DNA of 64,000 nt from CAWJHE01 sp963842455. GTDB taxonomy: Bacteria > Chloroflexota > Anaerolineae > Anaerolineales > UBA4823. Location of the stretch: positions 62,001 through 126,000 of the forward strand of contig CAWJHE010000006.1 of the NCBI GenBank assembly GCA_963842455.1. Reading direction: 5' to 3'. Below, one piece after another: positions 52,811 through 62,318 of the stretch. Under the pieces are notes generated by a model, which ran no database searches, had not been told where the DNA came from, and saw nothing but the letters and a program-made list of their open reading frames with translations. The position numbers were made by a program, and so were the translations under genes. The number at the start of each line of letters is the position of its first letter. Position 1 is the stretch's first letter.

Positions 52811-53197
52811 CTAGGCGCTGACCCGGCGCAAAACCAGGCGCACCTGGCCATCAGCCTGGGTCTCTTCGCTTACCAGGTTGAAACCTTGCTTTTCCAGCTG
52901 GTCGCGGGCAGCGTGATAAGCGTAACGCTGCATCACCTGGTTGGTGAAACGTTCGCGCGAAATACCTCGCACCATCGACCAATCTGCTAACAGGTCATAG
53001 CCTTGCGAGGTCTGGATAAAGCCGATTTCAGCGCTCAGCGCGCCCATTTTCACACGGATATCCGCTTTGCGATGAGCGCCGGCAAAGCCGCGTACTTTTA
53101 CTTCTCCGCTCTCCCATTCGTACCCCAGGTCATTCAAAGCCTGGGTAATATAATCCGCTTCGACCATTTTGGTCTGCACACGGGAAAAATGCGACAT
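52811..53197 (-). CDS. DUF1257 (Ycf35-like) protein
   Basis: 128 residues from the ATG at 53197, which follows AGGAGG; a longer frame starts at 53218. S-H-F-S-R-V-Q-T-K-M, the predicted lysine-rich middle and the C-terminal R-L-V-L-R-R match the DUF1257 family related to chloroplast Ycf35. Function unknown. Spaced 9 bp from the DUF2997 gene. Confidence 0.75.
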   Translation of the reverse strand: MSHFSRVQTKMVEADYITQALNDLGYEWESGEVKVRGFAGAHRKADIRVKMGALSAEIGFIQTSQGYDLLADWSMVRGISRERFTNQVMQRYAYHAARDQLEKQGFNLVSEETQADGQVRLVLRRVSA

Positions 53198-53236
53198 GAT
53201 TGGAAACCTCCTATTCAAACAGACAACGTGTGGTCA

Positions 53237-54820
53237 TCACACCAGTTTCACCACCGGGTAATTCTGGTGGGTCAGCTGACCGGTCAGTAGATCGCGAGCG
53301 GTCACTAACAGGCGCTTATTGGCGTCGATGGTAAATTCTACCTCAAATCGATCTTCGCCAGGATGGGCCGGCGGCTCAGCAGTCAGGAAGGTTAACTGGT
53401 TTTCGTTCATCCAGAAGCGCGTACGGCGTTCCAATTCGTCCGGTGAGACAGGCATCACCCGCGCCGCGCCGCTGGGGTCAAAAACCAGCTCCACTGCGCC
53501 GGAGCTGTGCGGTTGGCTGTGCCCAATTTCAAATATGGCCAGGCCCAGATGTGTCTGGTTTTCCTGGGCGGCTTTGATCGCCAGGCGGGTGACAGGCTGG
53601 GTTGTGGGGTAGGGCGTGCCGTGCTGGACGATGGTGCGATAATCATAACGCCCCTGGTTCAGGTAGCGAATGGCGTAATCGTGTTGGATATGGTCGAAAA
53701 AATCCACACCAGCCACAAAAGCCGCTGCCCCACGAGCGACCGCATCCAGTGGCCGCCCTGCCAGCACACGCTCTCGGCCAAAGATACGCCGCAGCGTGGA
53801 TTGAATGGCTGGGATCTGGCTGCTACCGCCAACGACTAGAACTGCCTTGACTGCTTCAGCATCATAACCGCGCTCACTGGCAGAGCGAATGGCGCGCCGC
53901 AGGGTGCGATCCAATTGGGCGAACAGGTCGTGTTGGTCGAGCAGGTCTTCGAACTCGGCGCGGCTGAATTCGGCATGCAGATCTGCGCCATGCTGCAGGT
54001 TGGGAATATACAGGGAGGCTGTGTTGTTTTGGGTCAGGTCTTCTTTTAGACGCTCGCAGCCAACCAGCAAAGCGTTGCTGATCTGGCGGATATCCTCGTC
54101 GGAGTCCAGGCGCTGGTTGCGGCGCAGCACTTCTTGAAAGAGCCACTGGTCGATGGTAGTCCCGCCCAGGTCCAAACCGGCTTTGCCCAGTACCCGGCAG
54201 CGGCGACCTTTGTCGGGGTGATCATCTTCTTCCACCAGGACCACCGAAGCATGCAGCGTGCCTCCGCCGAAATCAAAAATCAGGTAGACATCCCCTGGTT
54301 GGATCTGCGCCCCATAACCCAAAGCTGCAGCGGAAGGTTCATCGATCAGGCGCCAGCGCGGCATTTGTACGGACTGGGCGATCTCAGCCAACCAGTCTTC
54401 ATAGTGTTCGAAGGCTTCCACAGGCACGCTCAAGGCAATTTCTTCAGCGCCCAGGTCTAATTCCTGGCTGGCAAAGAGCAGAACGCTGCTCAAAAAGTCC
54501 CTTCCGGCCATCTGGTGGGAGATGGCGTGCTCCCCAATGCGCACTGTCAAAGGGCTGCGGTTGAGGATATAACGCTTCATCCAGCGGAAGGTGTGTGGGT
54601 GGCGGTAAAGGTCGCGTTCTAAGACTTGCTCACCCAGCCAGCGTTGGCGCTCAGCGGCGTAATGGATCAGGGAAGGAATGACCGATACCTGCTCGTCGCC
54701 TTGTTGGTAAAAGTGACCCAGCTGGGGGATATGCAAAACCTGGCTTTGCCGGGTGGTTTCATCCCAGGTGGCAATCACCGTATTCGAGGTGCCAAAATCA
54801 ATCGCCATGCGTGCATTCAT
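53237..54820 (-). CDS. Hsp70/DnaK-like ATPase
   Basis: 527 residues, shorter than DnaK (about 610-640). The ATPase motifs are complete: A-I-D-F-G-T-S-N-T-V, F-D-F-G-G-G-T-L-H-A-S-V-V and V-L-V-V-G-G-S-S-Q-I-P-A-I. A short substrate-like beta domain follows, ending F-T-I-D-A-N-K-R-L-L-V-T-A-R-D. The C-terminal lid of DnaK is absent. It is probably a specialised chaperone for the neighbouring HEAT/WD40 protein or for the DUF1257/DUF2997 products. No DnaJ or GrpE gene is next to it. Confidence 0.85.
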   Translation of the reverse strand: MNARMAIDFGTSNTVIATWDETTRQSQVLHIPQLGHFYQQGDEQVSVIPSLIHYAAERQRWLGEQVLERDLYRHPHTFRWMKRYILNRSPLTVRIGEHAISHQMAGRDFLSSVLLFASQELDLGAEEIALSVPVEAFEHYEDWLAEIAQSVQMPRWRLIDEPSAAALGYGAQIQPGDVYLIFDFGGGTLHASVVLVEEDDHPDKGRRCRVLGKAGLDLGGTTIDQWLFQEVLRRNQRLDSDEDIRQISNALLVGCERLKEDLTQNNTASLYIPNLQHGADLHAEFSRAEFEDLLDQHDLFAQLDRTLRRAIRSASERGYDAEAVKAVLVVGGSSQIPAIQSTLRRIFGRERVLAGRPLDAVARGAAAFVAGVDFFDHIQHDYAIRYLNQGRYDYRTIVQHGTPYPTTQPVTRLAIKAAQENQTHLGLAIFEIGHSQPHSSGAVELVFDPSGAARVMPVSPDELERRTRFWMNENQLTFLTAEPPAHPGEDRFEVEFTIDANKRLLVTARDLLTGQLTHQNYPVVKLV

Positions 54821-54846
54821 ATCAGTAATTCTTCTGGTTCTCCTGA

Positions 54847-57279
54847 TCAGGATAGGTGAATATCGAACTCTCCAGCCTGGAGTTCAGCGGCTTGGGATAA
54901 TTCTACAGCAAAACGGAAACGAAAACGCAACAAGGTGTGCACAAATTCGATCGCATGGGCAATGGCTGGTGGTAATCCCGGTTGTTCTGACAAGCTCTGT
55001 AAAGCGCCTAAGTGGGCAGTCGTGCCCAGCCCCAGAGGTTGTTCAAGCAGTTGTGGAATTTGCAGTGGGCGGCAATCCCAGATCAGCAGGTTGGATGCCT
55101 GGTCGCAGGTCGCCAGGATGGCTCCATCCGGTGAGAGGCGCAGGGCGGTGAGGCGCCCTGCATGCTGGATGGTCTTACCAGGGCTGTCTGGGTCTGGCCA
55201 TGCGTGAAAGCAGATATCGCCTTGTGAAGAAGCGCTCAGCCAGGATTTGGAACCAGGAAGGGCTTCGATAGCTATGACGGGGGCTGCATGTGCAGGTAGC
55301 GCAGGATAGACTGCCGACATCTCCGGCATCTGGTAGCTTTGCAGGCTGCCGTTCGAAAAACCCAGGCAGAGATGGTTCTGTTGTGGAAGCAGGCTTACCT
55401 GGTTGGGAATGTGGTGGAGGAACCTGGCTTGTTGGAGGATTTCATCCGGTGATAAAGATGGCAAATTTACCCATAACAGGCTTTTTCCCCACAGTAGGGC
55501 GCGATCGCTGCCGGCAGGCAGACAAATACCGCGCGGCCAATCTTGCAGCTGGAGGGTATTTAGCCTGGCATTTTCCTGGTCGAGGTCCAGCAAGGTGAGC
55601 GTTCCGTCACGCCCGGCTGCCAGTAAACCATGCTGCTGCCAGGGCGCCAGCGCAGTAACTGGACCTGAGATTTGACAGATTGGTTTAATTTGTTCACCGT
55701 CATGCAGGTAGACCCAACATGGGTGCTGGATTTCTCGGCTGCGCTCAGCGGATACCAGGCGACCTTCACCGCTGTATACGACCTGACCTACCGAGCGCGA
55801 AAAGCCGCTGAGCACCTGCTGGATTTCTGCAGTGCGGAAATTCCACAGGATAATTTTCCGGTTGGAAGCTGCGATGGCTATGATGGATTGATGGGGCGCA
55901 AAACACAGGTCATTCAGGCGACCTTTGCGCAGGTGAATTTGCGCTCGCAGGATGGCTGGCGGGATGGCTGAACGGATTTTGACCGTCGATTCTTCAATTT
56001 CTGAATGGGCGAGGCGTGCCAGATGAAGAAAGAATTCTTGATCGCCTTTATCCTGCGGCTGCCATGCATGTGCCGAAAGGAAACGCAGCGCCTGTAAAGC
56101 GGCCGGGTATGGCAATTCGGGCAGGCTGTCCCATAGTTTTTGCCAGGCCTGTGCTTCAGCCAGGATTTGGACCAGGGTGTGGGATTCGGAGTTGCTCAGG
56201 GCGGATACCTGGGAGCGGAAATCTTTACCGGCGATAGCGCTGAGTAGCTGGGTTTGCCCACCGCGGCGGATGGCATCCAGGATGCGCTTACGTAAATTCC
56301 CCGAAGCAGCCTGATAGGAGAGTTGCAGGTAACGCTGGTCGAAATCGAGGACATGATAGGCTTCCCACTGCTCAGTGAGGAGCAAAAAAAGCGCTTTTTG
56401 TGCGTTTTGCTGGGGCAAGGTTCCCTGTTTCAGGGCAATTTCCCTGGCGATTTCCCACGCGATGGTATCGCCAGCGATAGGATCGCCAGCGATGCGTTCA
56501 CTAGCCATAGGATCGATAGGGTCAATTACCTGCTGGCATAAGGCTTGCCTGGCTTCTTCTTGGGTTAAGTTCTCCAGGACCAGGCGAGCAGAAGTGGAGA
56601 GATCGCCATCTTTGTCATGGGCCAGCTGAAGAATAAAAGGGATGTGCTCTGCTGGCAGGTTGTGCGCCATCTCAGGTCTGCCGGTTTTCAGAATGCTGAC
56701 CAGGCGAGTTTCTGCTGGCTTCCTGGCCAGTGTGTTATTTTTCAGGAGGATCTTCTCCAGAACAGGCAGGCGTGTCTCAAACCAGGCTTTCCAAAGGGCA
56801 TCGATGCTGGCGGGCTTTTGAACCAACCCCAGGGCATGCGTGGCGCGACGGATCAGGGTCGCATCTTTTTCTTCGCTGGCGACCTGTACCAATGTGGCGA
56901 GTTGGCTGGCTTTCCCATTGACCAGCCGCTCGATTTGGTTGGCCTGCAAGGCGCTCAGTATTCGCACATCGTCTGGTTTTGAGGCAACCCAGCGGTTAGC
57001 TGTGATCAGTTTTGCCAGCCAGGGATGGCGAGTTTGCCTCCACACCATGCAAACCGCATCGATACCTGCCTGGTTGCTGACTCTTTCAATGGCGCGTTGT
57101 GCGATTCTGCGCACTCCTGAATCGGTGTGGTTTAAGGCAGCATGAGCCAGCGCTAAAGTTGACCGGTTTGTAGGGTCTTTTGCCAGCCGGTTGGCAGCCC
57201 GGCGCTGCACCCACCAGCCGACCAAAGGGGTAGAATTTTCTAAATCTGCAATGAGTTGGGTGCGCTGCCAGTGATTCAT
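54847..57279 (-). CDS. HEAT-like / WD40 repeat protein
   Basis: About 810 residues from the ATG at 57279; an earlier start at 57375 would add 32 residues of poor quality. The N-terminal part has helical repeats resembling HEAT repeats (for example A-L-N-H-T-D-S-G-V-R-R-I-A-Q-R-A-I). The C-terminal third has WD40-type strands such as G-A-I-L-A-T-C-D-Q-A-S-N-L-L-I-W-D. It is a cytoplasmic scaffold. It is the first gene of a four-gene operon with the Hsp70-like ATPase, DUF1257 and DUF2997. Confidence 0.7.
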   Translation of the reverse strand: MNHWQRTQLIADLENSTPLVGWWVQRRAANRLAKDPTNRSTLALAHAALNHTDSGVRRIAQRAIERVSNQAGIDAVCMVWRQTRHPWLAKLITANRWVASKPDDVRILSALQANQIERLVNGKASQLATLVQVASEEKDATLIRRATHALGLVQKPASIDALWKAWFETRLPVLEKILLKNNTLARKPAETRLVSILKTGRPEMAHNLPAEHIPFILQLAHDKDGDLSTSARLVLENLTQEEARQALCQQVIDPIDPMASERIAGDPIAGDTIAWEIAREIALKQGTLPQQNAQKALFLLLTEQWEAYHVLDFDQRYLQLSYQAASGNLRKRILDAIRRGGQTQLLSAIAGKDFRSQVSALSNSESHTLVQILAEAQAWQKLWDSLPELPYPAALQALRFLSAHAWQPQDKGDQEFFLHLARLAHSEIEESTVKIRSAIPPAILRAQIHLRKGRLNDLCFAPHQSIIAIAASNRKIILWNFRTAEIQQVLSGFSRSVGQVVYSGEGRLVSAERSREIQHPCWVYLHDGEQIKPICQISGPVTALAPWQQHGLLAAGRDGTLTLLDLDQENARLNTLQLQDWPRGICLPAGSDRALLWGKSLLWVNLPSLSPDEILQQARFLHHIPNQVSLLPQQNHLCLGFSNGSLQSYQMPEMSAVYPALPAHAAPVIAIEALPGSKSWLSASSQGDICFHAWPDPDSPGKTIQHAGRLTALRLSPDGAILATCDQASNLLIWDCRPLQIPQLLEQPLGLGTTAHLGALQSLSEQPGLPPAIAHAIEFVHTLLRFRFRFAVELSQAAELQAGEFDIHLS

Positions 57280-57415
57280 AGAAGGATAGATGATAAATGG
57301 GATGGTTTCGTCAAGTATAACCGAGGTTGAGAACCTTTCTTTGCTGTATGATAATTCACTTGTGAGTAAATCCATAGCACTTTGCGAAGTTCAGGCGGGA
57401 TGACATATCCAGGAG

Positions 57416-57582
57416 TGTCATAGCGAGGGAAGTGTTCTTTGCTGACCGAAGCAATCTAGACTGCTTCGCAAAATTTGCTCCTAATGACAACTGTCATTGC
57501 GAGGAGCGATCTGTGCGACGAAGCAATCTAATCTCTCGGCCCGCGCTGAGACTGCTTCGCGAAGTTCGCTCGCAGTGACAGG
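57416..57582. repeat. two adjacent copies of an inverted-repeat element
   Basis: Copy 1 (about 57416-57488) and copy 2 (about 57489-57582) each begin TGTCATnGCGAGG and end TTnGCTCnnAnTGACA. Internal CGAAGCAATCTnG and GACTGCTTCGC arms are shared. Each can fold into one long hairpin. This is a mobile-looking repeat class that I recall from many bacterial genomes. No coding sequence is present. Confidence 0.7.
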
Positions 57583-57723
57583 TTCTTTGGTATGTCGATT
57601 GGGATTGAATGGAGTTCTCGTGCAATGGATTACTTGTAGTGACAGATCGCAGGGTTACTTTGGAGGGTGCTCACAAAGGATTGGCTAGTGGTAATTTGGA
57701 CATGTAAAAGTCGGAGCCAAAAT

Positions 57724-57757
57724 AAAAAGCGTATCCCCCTCAAGGGATACACTTTTT
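57724..57757 (-). terminator. terminator of acsA
   Basis: GTATCCC / GGGATAC stem flanked by AAAAAG and CTTTTT; on the minus strand it is followed by CTTTTTATTTTGG. Confidence 0.75.
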
Positions 57758-57815
57758 AACAAAAAATTTAATTCCAATGTAGGCGATTTCGGATCAGTAC
57801 GCTAAGTTTTCGGTT

Positions 57816-59723
57816 TCAATCCTCCAGCGTGCTGATATCGCCTTCGGGCTGACCCAGGGCGCGGGCGCGCAGCAGGCGGCGCATAATTTTTCCGCTGCGT
57901 GTCTTGGGCAGGCTATCGACAAAGCTGACAGTTTCTGGTTTAGCAATGGGTCCCATTTCATGGGCGACATGTTCGCGCAATTCTTCTGCTAGCCGGTCGC
58001 TTTTTTCGACCCCAGTGCGCAGCATCACATAGGCGTGGATGGCATTGCCTTTGATTTCGTGGGGTAGACCGATGGCGGCTGCTTCGGCTACAGCCTGGTG
58101 GCTGACCAGCGAGCTTTCGACTTCCGCTGTGCCCAGCCGGTAGCCGCTGACCTTGATGACATCATCCATTCGCCCAATGATCCACAGGTAGCCGTCCTTA
58201 TCTTTGCGGGCTGAGTCACCCGTCTGGTAATATTTACCGAATTTGCCCCAGTACTGGGTTTTATAGCGTTCTGGGTCGCGGTAAAGCGTACGCAGCATAC
58301 CAGGCCATGGTTTTTGGATTACCAGATAGCCTTCTTCTCCAACTGGAACCGGTTGTCCGTGATCATCGACCACATCCACCTGGATGCCAAAGAAAGGTAA
58401 GGTTGCCGATCCTGGCTTGAGGGGGGTGTGCGGAGTAGGCGTGATCATAAATCCGCCCGTTTCGGTTTGCCACCAGGTATCCATGATGGGACAGTTGCCT
58501 TTACCGATCACCGTGTGAAACCAGCGCCAGGCTTCGGGGTTGATGGGTTCACCAACGCTGCCCAGCATGCGCAGGCTGCTCAGATCGTGACGGTTTGCCC
58601 AGGCATCGCCAAAGCGCATCAGCCCGCGGATGGCTGTGGGAGCTGTGTACAGGATGGTGATACCGTAATTTTCTACCAGGCGCCACCAGCGGTTGGGGTA
58701 GGGGTGGTTAGGCGCACCTTCGTACATGAAACTGGTAGCGCCGTTCAAAAGGGGACCATAGACAATATAGCTGTGCCCGGTCACCCAGCCTGGGTCGGCC
58801 GCACACCAATAGCGATCCTCGTCGTTGATGTCAAAGACATGCTTGAGAGTGGCGTAGGTATGCACCATATAGCCGCCATGTGTGTGCAGGATACCTTTTG
58901 GGCGCCCGGTTGTTCCGGAGGTGTAAAGAATAAACAGCGGATCCTCGGCATCCATGGGCTCGGTGTAGCATACGGGGGTAGAGATGGGCAGGCTGATCAA
59001 ATCGTGGTACCAGTAATCGCGCCCAGGTTCCATGTAAATATCCTGACCGGTACGCTTGACCACAATACAGCTTTCGATGGTTGGCTGACGAGCAATGGCC
59101 TCATCGGCGATATCTTTGAGGTGAATGATCTTGCCGCGCAGCCAGCCGCCATCGGCTGTGATTAATACCCGGCTCTGGGCATCCTCGATGCGCTCAGCCA
59201 GGGCTTCGACGCTGAAACCGCCATACACCACGCTATGCGGCGCACCGATTTTGGCGCAGGCCAGCATGGCGATGACTTGTTCGGGGATGCGCGGCAGATA
59301 GATGGTGACAATATCGCCTTTTTTCACGCCCATACTTCGTAGCACATTGGCAAATTTACATACCTCACGGTTGAGGGAGAAATAGGAGAAGGTGCGTGTG
59401 TCGCCTGGTTCGCCTTCCCAGATCAAGGCCAGTTTGTTTTTTCTGAAGGTTTTTAGATGCCGGTCGAGGGCGTTATGGATGATATTGGTTTTGCCGCCCA
59501 CGAACCATTTGTAAAAAGGTGGGTTGCTTTCATCCAGTACCTGGTCCCACTTTTTATACCACTCCAATTCATCAGCACATTTTTCCCAAAAGCCCTGCGG
59601 GTCCTGGATGGATTGCTGGTAGAGGGTCTGGTAGTCTTGAGAGCTGAGCTGGGTACTCAGTGTGGACGGGGGAAAATAAAATTCTCCGTTGCCAGGGGTC
59701 TGGTTAGCGGCTGCTGGATTCAT
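57816..59723 (-). CDS. acsA: acetyl-CoA synthetase
   Basis: 635 residues, normal for Acs. It makes acetyl-CoA from acetate, CoA and ATP. The AMP-binding loop is Y-T-S-G-T-T-G-R-P-K-G and the W-W-Q-T-E-T-G-G motif of acetyl-CoA synthetases is present. The acylated-lysine motif near the C-terminus is T-R-S-G-K-I-M-R-R, the site regulated by acetylation in other bacteria. GGAGG precedes the ATG. Single-gene transcript with its own terminator. Confidence 0.95.
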   Translation of the reverse strand: MNPAAANQTPGNGEFYFPPSTLSTQLSSQDYQTLYQQSIQDPQGFWEKCADELEWYKKWDQVLDESNPPFYKWFVGGKTNIIHNALDRHLKTFRKNKLALIWEGEPGDTRTFSYFSLNREVCKFANVLRSMGVKKGDIVTIYLPRIPEQVIAMLACAKIGAPHSVVYGGFSVEALAERIEDAQSRVLITADGGWLRGKIIHLKDIADEAIARQPTIESCIVVKRTGQDIYMEPGRDYWYHDLISLPISTPVCYTEPMDAEDPLFILYTSGTTGRPKGILHTHGGYMVHTYATLKHVFDINDEDRYWCAADPGWVTGHSYIVYGPLLNGATSFMYEGAPNHPYPNRWWRLVENYGITILYTAPTAIRGLMRFGDAWANRHDLSSLRMLGSVGEPINPEAWRWFHTVIGKGNCPIMDTWWQTETGGFMITPTPHTPLKPGSATLPFFGIQVDVVDDHGQPVPVGEEGYLVIQKPWPGMLRTLYRDPERYKTQYWGKFGKYYQTGDSARKDKDGYLWIIGRMDDVIKVSGYRLGTAEVESSLVSHQAVAEAAAIGLPHEIKGNAIHAYVMLRTGVEKSDRLAEELREHVAHEMGPIAKPETVSFVDSLPKTRSGKIMRRLLRARALGQPEGDISTLED

Positions 59724-60003
59724 CGGGGCCTCCTTCTGACCGGTTGATTTGTGAAAGAATGCACTTAATAAGGGATATCAGGTTGGAATTGTCGTCTTTA
59801 AAGCTCGCTCTGATTTTAAGTGCCCATGTGGTTCTTGTCAACCTGTTGCAGGTATTTTTCGTTATAATCAAGAAAATTTGGCAATCTATACCGCAGACTT
59901 GCAATGGAGATCATACCGATTATATAATTATGCGGCATGATATTGGTTCTGGTAAGATTTGCAATGGATGTAAAAACAATGGGTTGAAAGCTGGGAGGTC
60001 AGT

Positions 60004-60747
60004 ATGCAGGTTCTTGGAATTGATATTGGAGGGTCTGGAATAAAAGGTGCGCCAGTGGATACGAAAACTGGGGAACTGCTTGCCCCACGTCTGAGAATTC
60101 CGACGCCAGAACCGTCCAAGCCGCAGAAAATTGCCCAGGTGATTTCACAGTTGGTGCAGCATTTTGAATGGCAAGGACCGGTTGGTTGTGGATTCCCTTC
60201 GGTCATGCGTTCCGGTACGGCCTTGACGGCTGCCAATATTCACAAGAAATGGGTGGGGGCGGATGCAGAAGCCCTTTTTTCAGAAGTTAGTGGTTGTGCG
60301 GTGAGAGTGGTAAATGATGCGGATGCTGCTGGTCTGGCGGAAATGACCTTTGGCGCCGGGCGCGATCACACGGGTGTGGTGATGATCATTACAATTGGCA
60401 CCGGTTTAGGTTCGGCGCTCTTCACCCAGGGACGCCTGGTTCCAAATACCGAGCTGGGTCACCTGGAGATGAATGGGCGTGATGCCGAGCTGCAGGCTTC
60501 GGATGCAGCTCGTAAGCGTGAAAAGCTGTCTTGGAAGCGCTGGGCAAAACGTTTTGACCAGTACCTGTGTACTCTGGAACGCCTTTTCTGGCCGGATTTA
60601 TTTATCTTGGGAGGTGGTGTCAGCAAACAATTTGATCAGTTTGGCCCCTATCTTTCCGTTCAAGCCCAGGTGACGCCGGCTTCCATGTTAAACGAGGCTG
60701 GTATTGTAGGGGCTGCCCTGGCGGTTGCGCAAGAGCAGTCATCCTGA
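60004..60747 (+). CDS. ppgK: polyphosphate glucokinase (ROK family)
   Basis: 247 residues. It phosphorylates glucose with polyphosphate (or ATP) as donor. The start G-I-D-I-G-G-S-G-I-K-G-A-P-V-D, V-N-D-A-D-A-A-G-L-A-E, T-I-G-T-G-L-G-S-A-L and the catalytic W-A-K-R-F-D-Q-Y-L are the actinobacterial/Chloroflexota PpgK pattern. The upstream 280 bp hold a TATAAT at 59863 without a clear -35 box. Confidence 0.88.
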   Translation: MQVLGIDIGGSGIKGAPVDTKTGELLAPRLRIPTPEPSKPQKIAQVISQLVQHFEWQGPVGCGFPSVMRSGTALTAANIHKKWVGADAEALFSEVSGCAVRVVNDADAAGLAEMTFGAGRDHTGVVMIITIGTGLGSALFTQGRLVPNTELGHLEMNGRDAELQASDAARKREKLSWKRWAKRFDQYLCTLERLFWPDLFILGGGVSKQFDQFGPYLSVQAQVTPASMLNEAGIVGAALAVAQEQSS

Positions 60748-60753
60748 AAAATC

Positions 60754-60805
60754 AAAAACTGCGCAAGGATCAAAGCTGCCACCCTTTGAGTTTTGCGCAG
60801 TTTTT
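60754..60805 (+). terminator. intrinsic terminator of ppgK
   Basis: AAAAACTGCGCAA / TTGCGCAGTTTTT stem with a long loop, ending in TTTTT. Confidence 0.8.
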
Positions 60806-60914
60806 CTGAGTGAGGAGAATGCTCAACTTTTATTATATGGATTTACTTAAAACCTTTATGAAGCTTGGCTGAAGGTTTTATGAGAAAACCAGATCGCTTG
60901 GAGCTGAGGTCCGT

Positions 60915-61542
60915 TCAATGCTTGCCAAGCGCAGCTTCTAATTCTGCCTGGCTGACAGGACCCTCTCGCAAAATTTTGATTTCATCTGTTGTACAATCGA
61001 CCACCGTGGAAGAAAGCCCGCCTGGTGTTTTGCCTCCATCCAAAATCAGCGGAACAACTTCACCGATCTGCTCGAAAACCTCCTTGGCAGTTACCGAGCT
61101 GGGCGCTCCAGATAGATTGGCGGAAGTGACCGCCAGTGGGCCAGTGCAGGTTCAGCAAGGCTAAAGCATCTTTATGATCTGGCATGCGTACACCAACAGT
61201 GGGCAGGGGTGAGAGCTCAGGCGGTAGGGAAGGATGGGCAGGCACGACCAGGGTTACTGGGCCAGGCCAAAAATGCTGCGCCAGGCGTTGGGCTAAGGGG
61301 CTCATCTCAGCAGCGATTTGCTCGAGAGCCTGTGGGCTTCCCACCAACACGGCAATGGCTTTGCCGGCGTCTCGCCCTTTCACCTCGTAGAGTTGTTGGA
61401 TGGCTTGCGGGTTGTGCAGGTCTGCAGCTAAACCATAGACAGTATCGGTGGGAAATGCGACCAGTTGCCCTTGCTGCAGTAATTCTAAAGCAACTATCAA
61501 GCTTGATGTTTTGTTGGCTGGAAGTATCGTGGCTGGGCTCAT
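60915..61542 (-). CDS. tsaC: threonylcarbamoyl-AMP synthase TsaC/Sua5 (frameshifted)
   Basis: About 208 residues after repair. It makes threonylcarbamoyl-AMP for the t6A37 modification of tRNA. F-P-T-D-T-V-Y-G-L-A and the K-x-R-x3-K-A-I region (V-K-G-R-D-A-G-K-A-I-A-V-L-V) are intact. After L-N-L-H-W the open frame fails, and the other frame gives P-L-A-V-T-S-A-N-L-S-G, the conserved second motif. It continues to a stop at 60915. Its ATG overlaps the coaX stop. Confidence 0.88.
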
Positions 61543-62303
61543 TGGTTCAGCTCCCAGATGATTTTCAGCCCATCCAGGGTGAGCCAGGGGGCAATAATCT
61601 GGATGGTGTTGGTCTGGCGGGAGATCAATTCTGCCAGACCGCCGGTGGCAATGACTTTCATGTTGTCACCCAGCTCGCGGCGGAAGCGCACCACCATGCC
61701 TTCAACCATGGATACATAGCCGAAGAGTAGCCCTGATTGCATGGCATGCACGGTGTTGCGCCCAATCGCCTGGGGAGGCGGCTGCAGATCGACACGCGGC
61801 AGCTTGGCTGTACGCAGGAACAAGGCTTCGGCGGCAATGCCGATGCCGGGGGAGATCGCGCCGCCCAGGTAATCGCCATTTTCGGCGATGGCATCGAAGG
61901 TGGTGGCTGTACCGAAATCGACCACGCAAGCCGGACCCCCGTAGAGGCGCTGGACTGCGGCTGCATCTACGATGCGGTCTGCCCCGACGGCGCGCGGGTC
62001 CTCGTAGCGAATGCGCACCCCGGTTTTGACGCCGGTATCGACCACCAACGGGTCTTTGCCCAGGTATTTACTACAGGCTTCGATAAATTTTCCCGTCAAC
62101 GGAGGGACAACAGATGCCATGCAAATTCCCTCGATGGCTTCTGGTTGGATACCCGCATGGGTGAGCAGACCCAGGAATTGCAGCCCGTATTCATCGGGCA
62201 TCCGATCGTGTACGGTCGCCAGCCGCCAGCGCGGTCCAAGCTCATCTTGCACGTATAAGCCCAATGTAACATTGGTATTGCCAATATCGATAGTCAGCAA
62301 CAT
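61539..62303 (-). CDS. coaX: type III pantothenate kinase CoaX
   Basis: 254 residues. It phosphorylates pantothenate, the first committed step of CoA synthesis, using an acetate-kinase-like fold. Motifs: T-I-D-I-G-N-T-N-V-T-L-G, S-V-V-P-P-L-T, G-A-D-R-I-V-D-A, V-V-D-F-G-T-A-T-T-F-D and G-G-A-I-S-P-G. Located between panC and tsaC in the same minus-strand operon, it follows panC in pathway order. Confidence 0.93.
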   Translation of the reverse strand: MLLTIDIGNTNVTLGLYVQDELGPRWRLATVHDRMPDEYGLQFLGLLTHAGIQPEAIEGICMASVVPPLTGKFIEACSKYLGKDPLVVDTGVKTGVRIRYEDPRAVGADRIVDAAAVQRLYGGPACVVDFGTATTFDAIAENGDYLGGAISPGIGIAAEALFLRTAKLPRVDLQPPPQAIGRNTVHAMQSGLLFGYVSMVEGMVVRFRRELGDNMKVIATGGLAELISRQTNTIQIIAPWLTLDGLKIIWELNQ

Positions 62304-62318
62304 AGAATTTCCTCCGGG

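Noticed and set aside
58428..59165. 245-codon plus-strand open frame opposite acsA
   Set aside because: Shadow frame of a complete, conserved acetyl-CoA synthetase gene.
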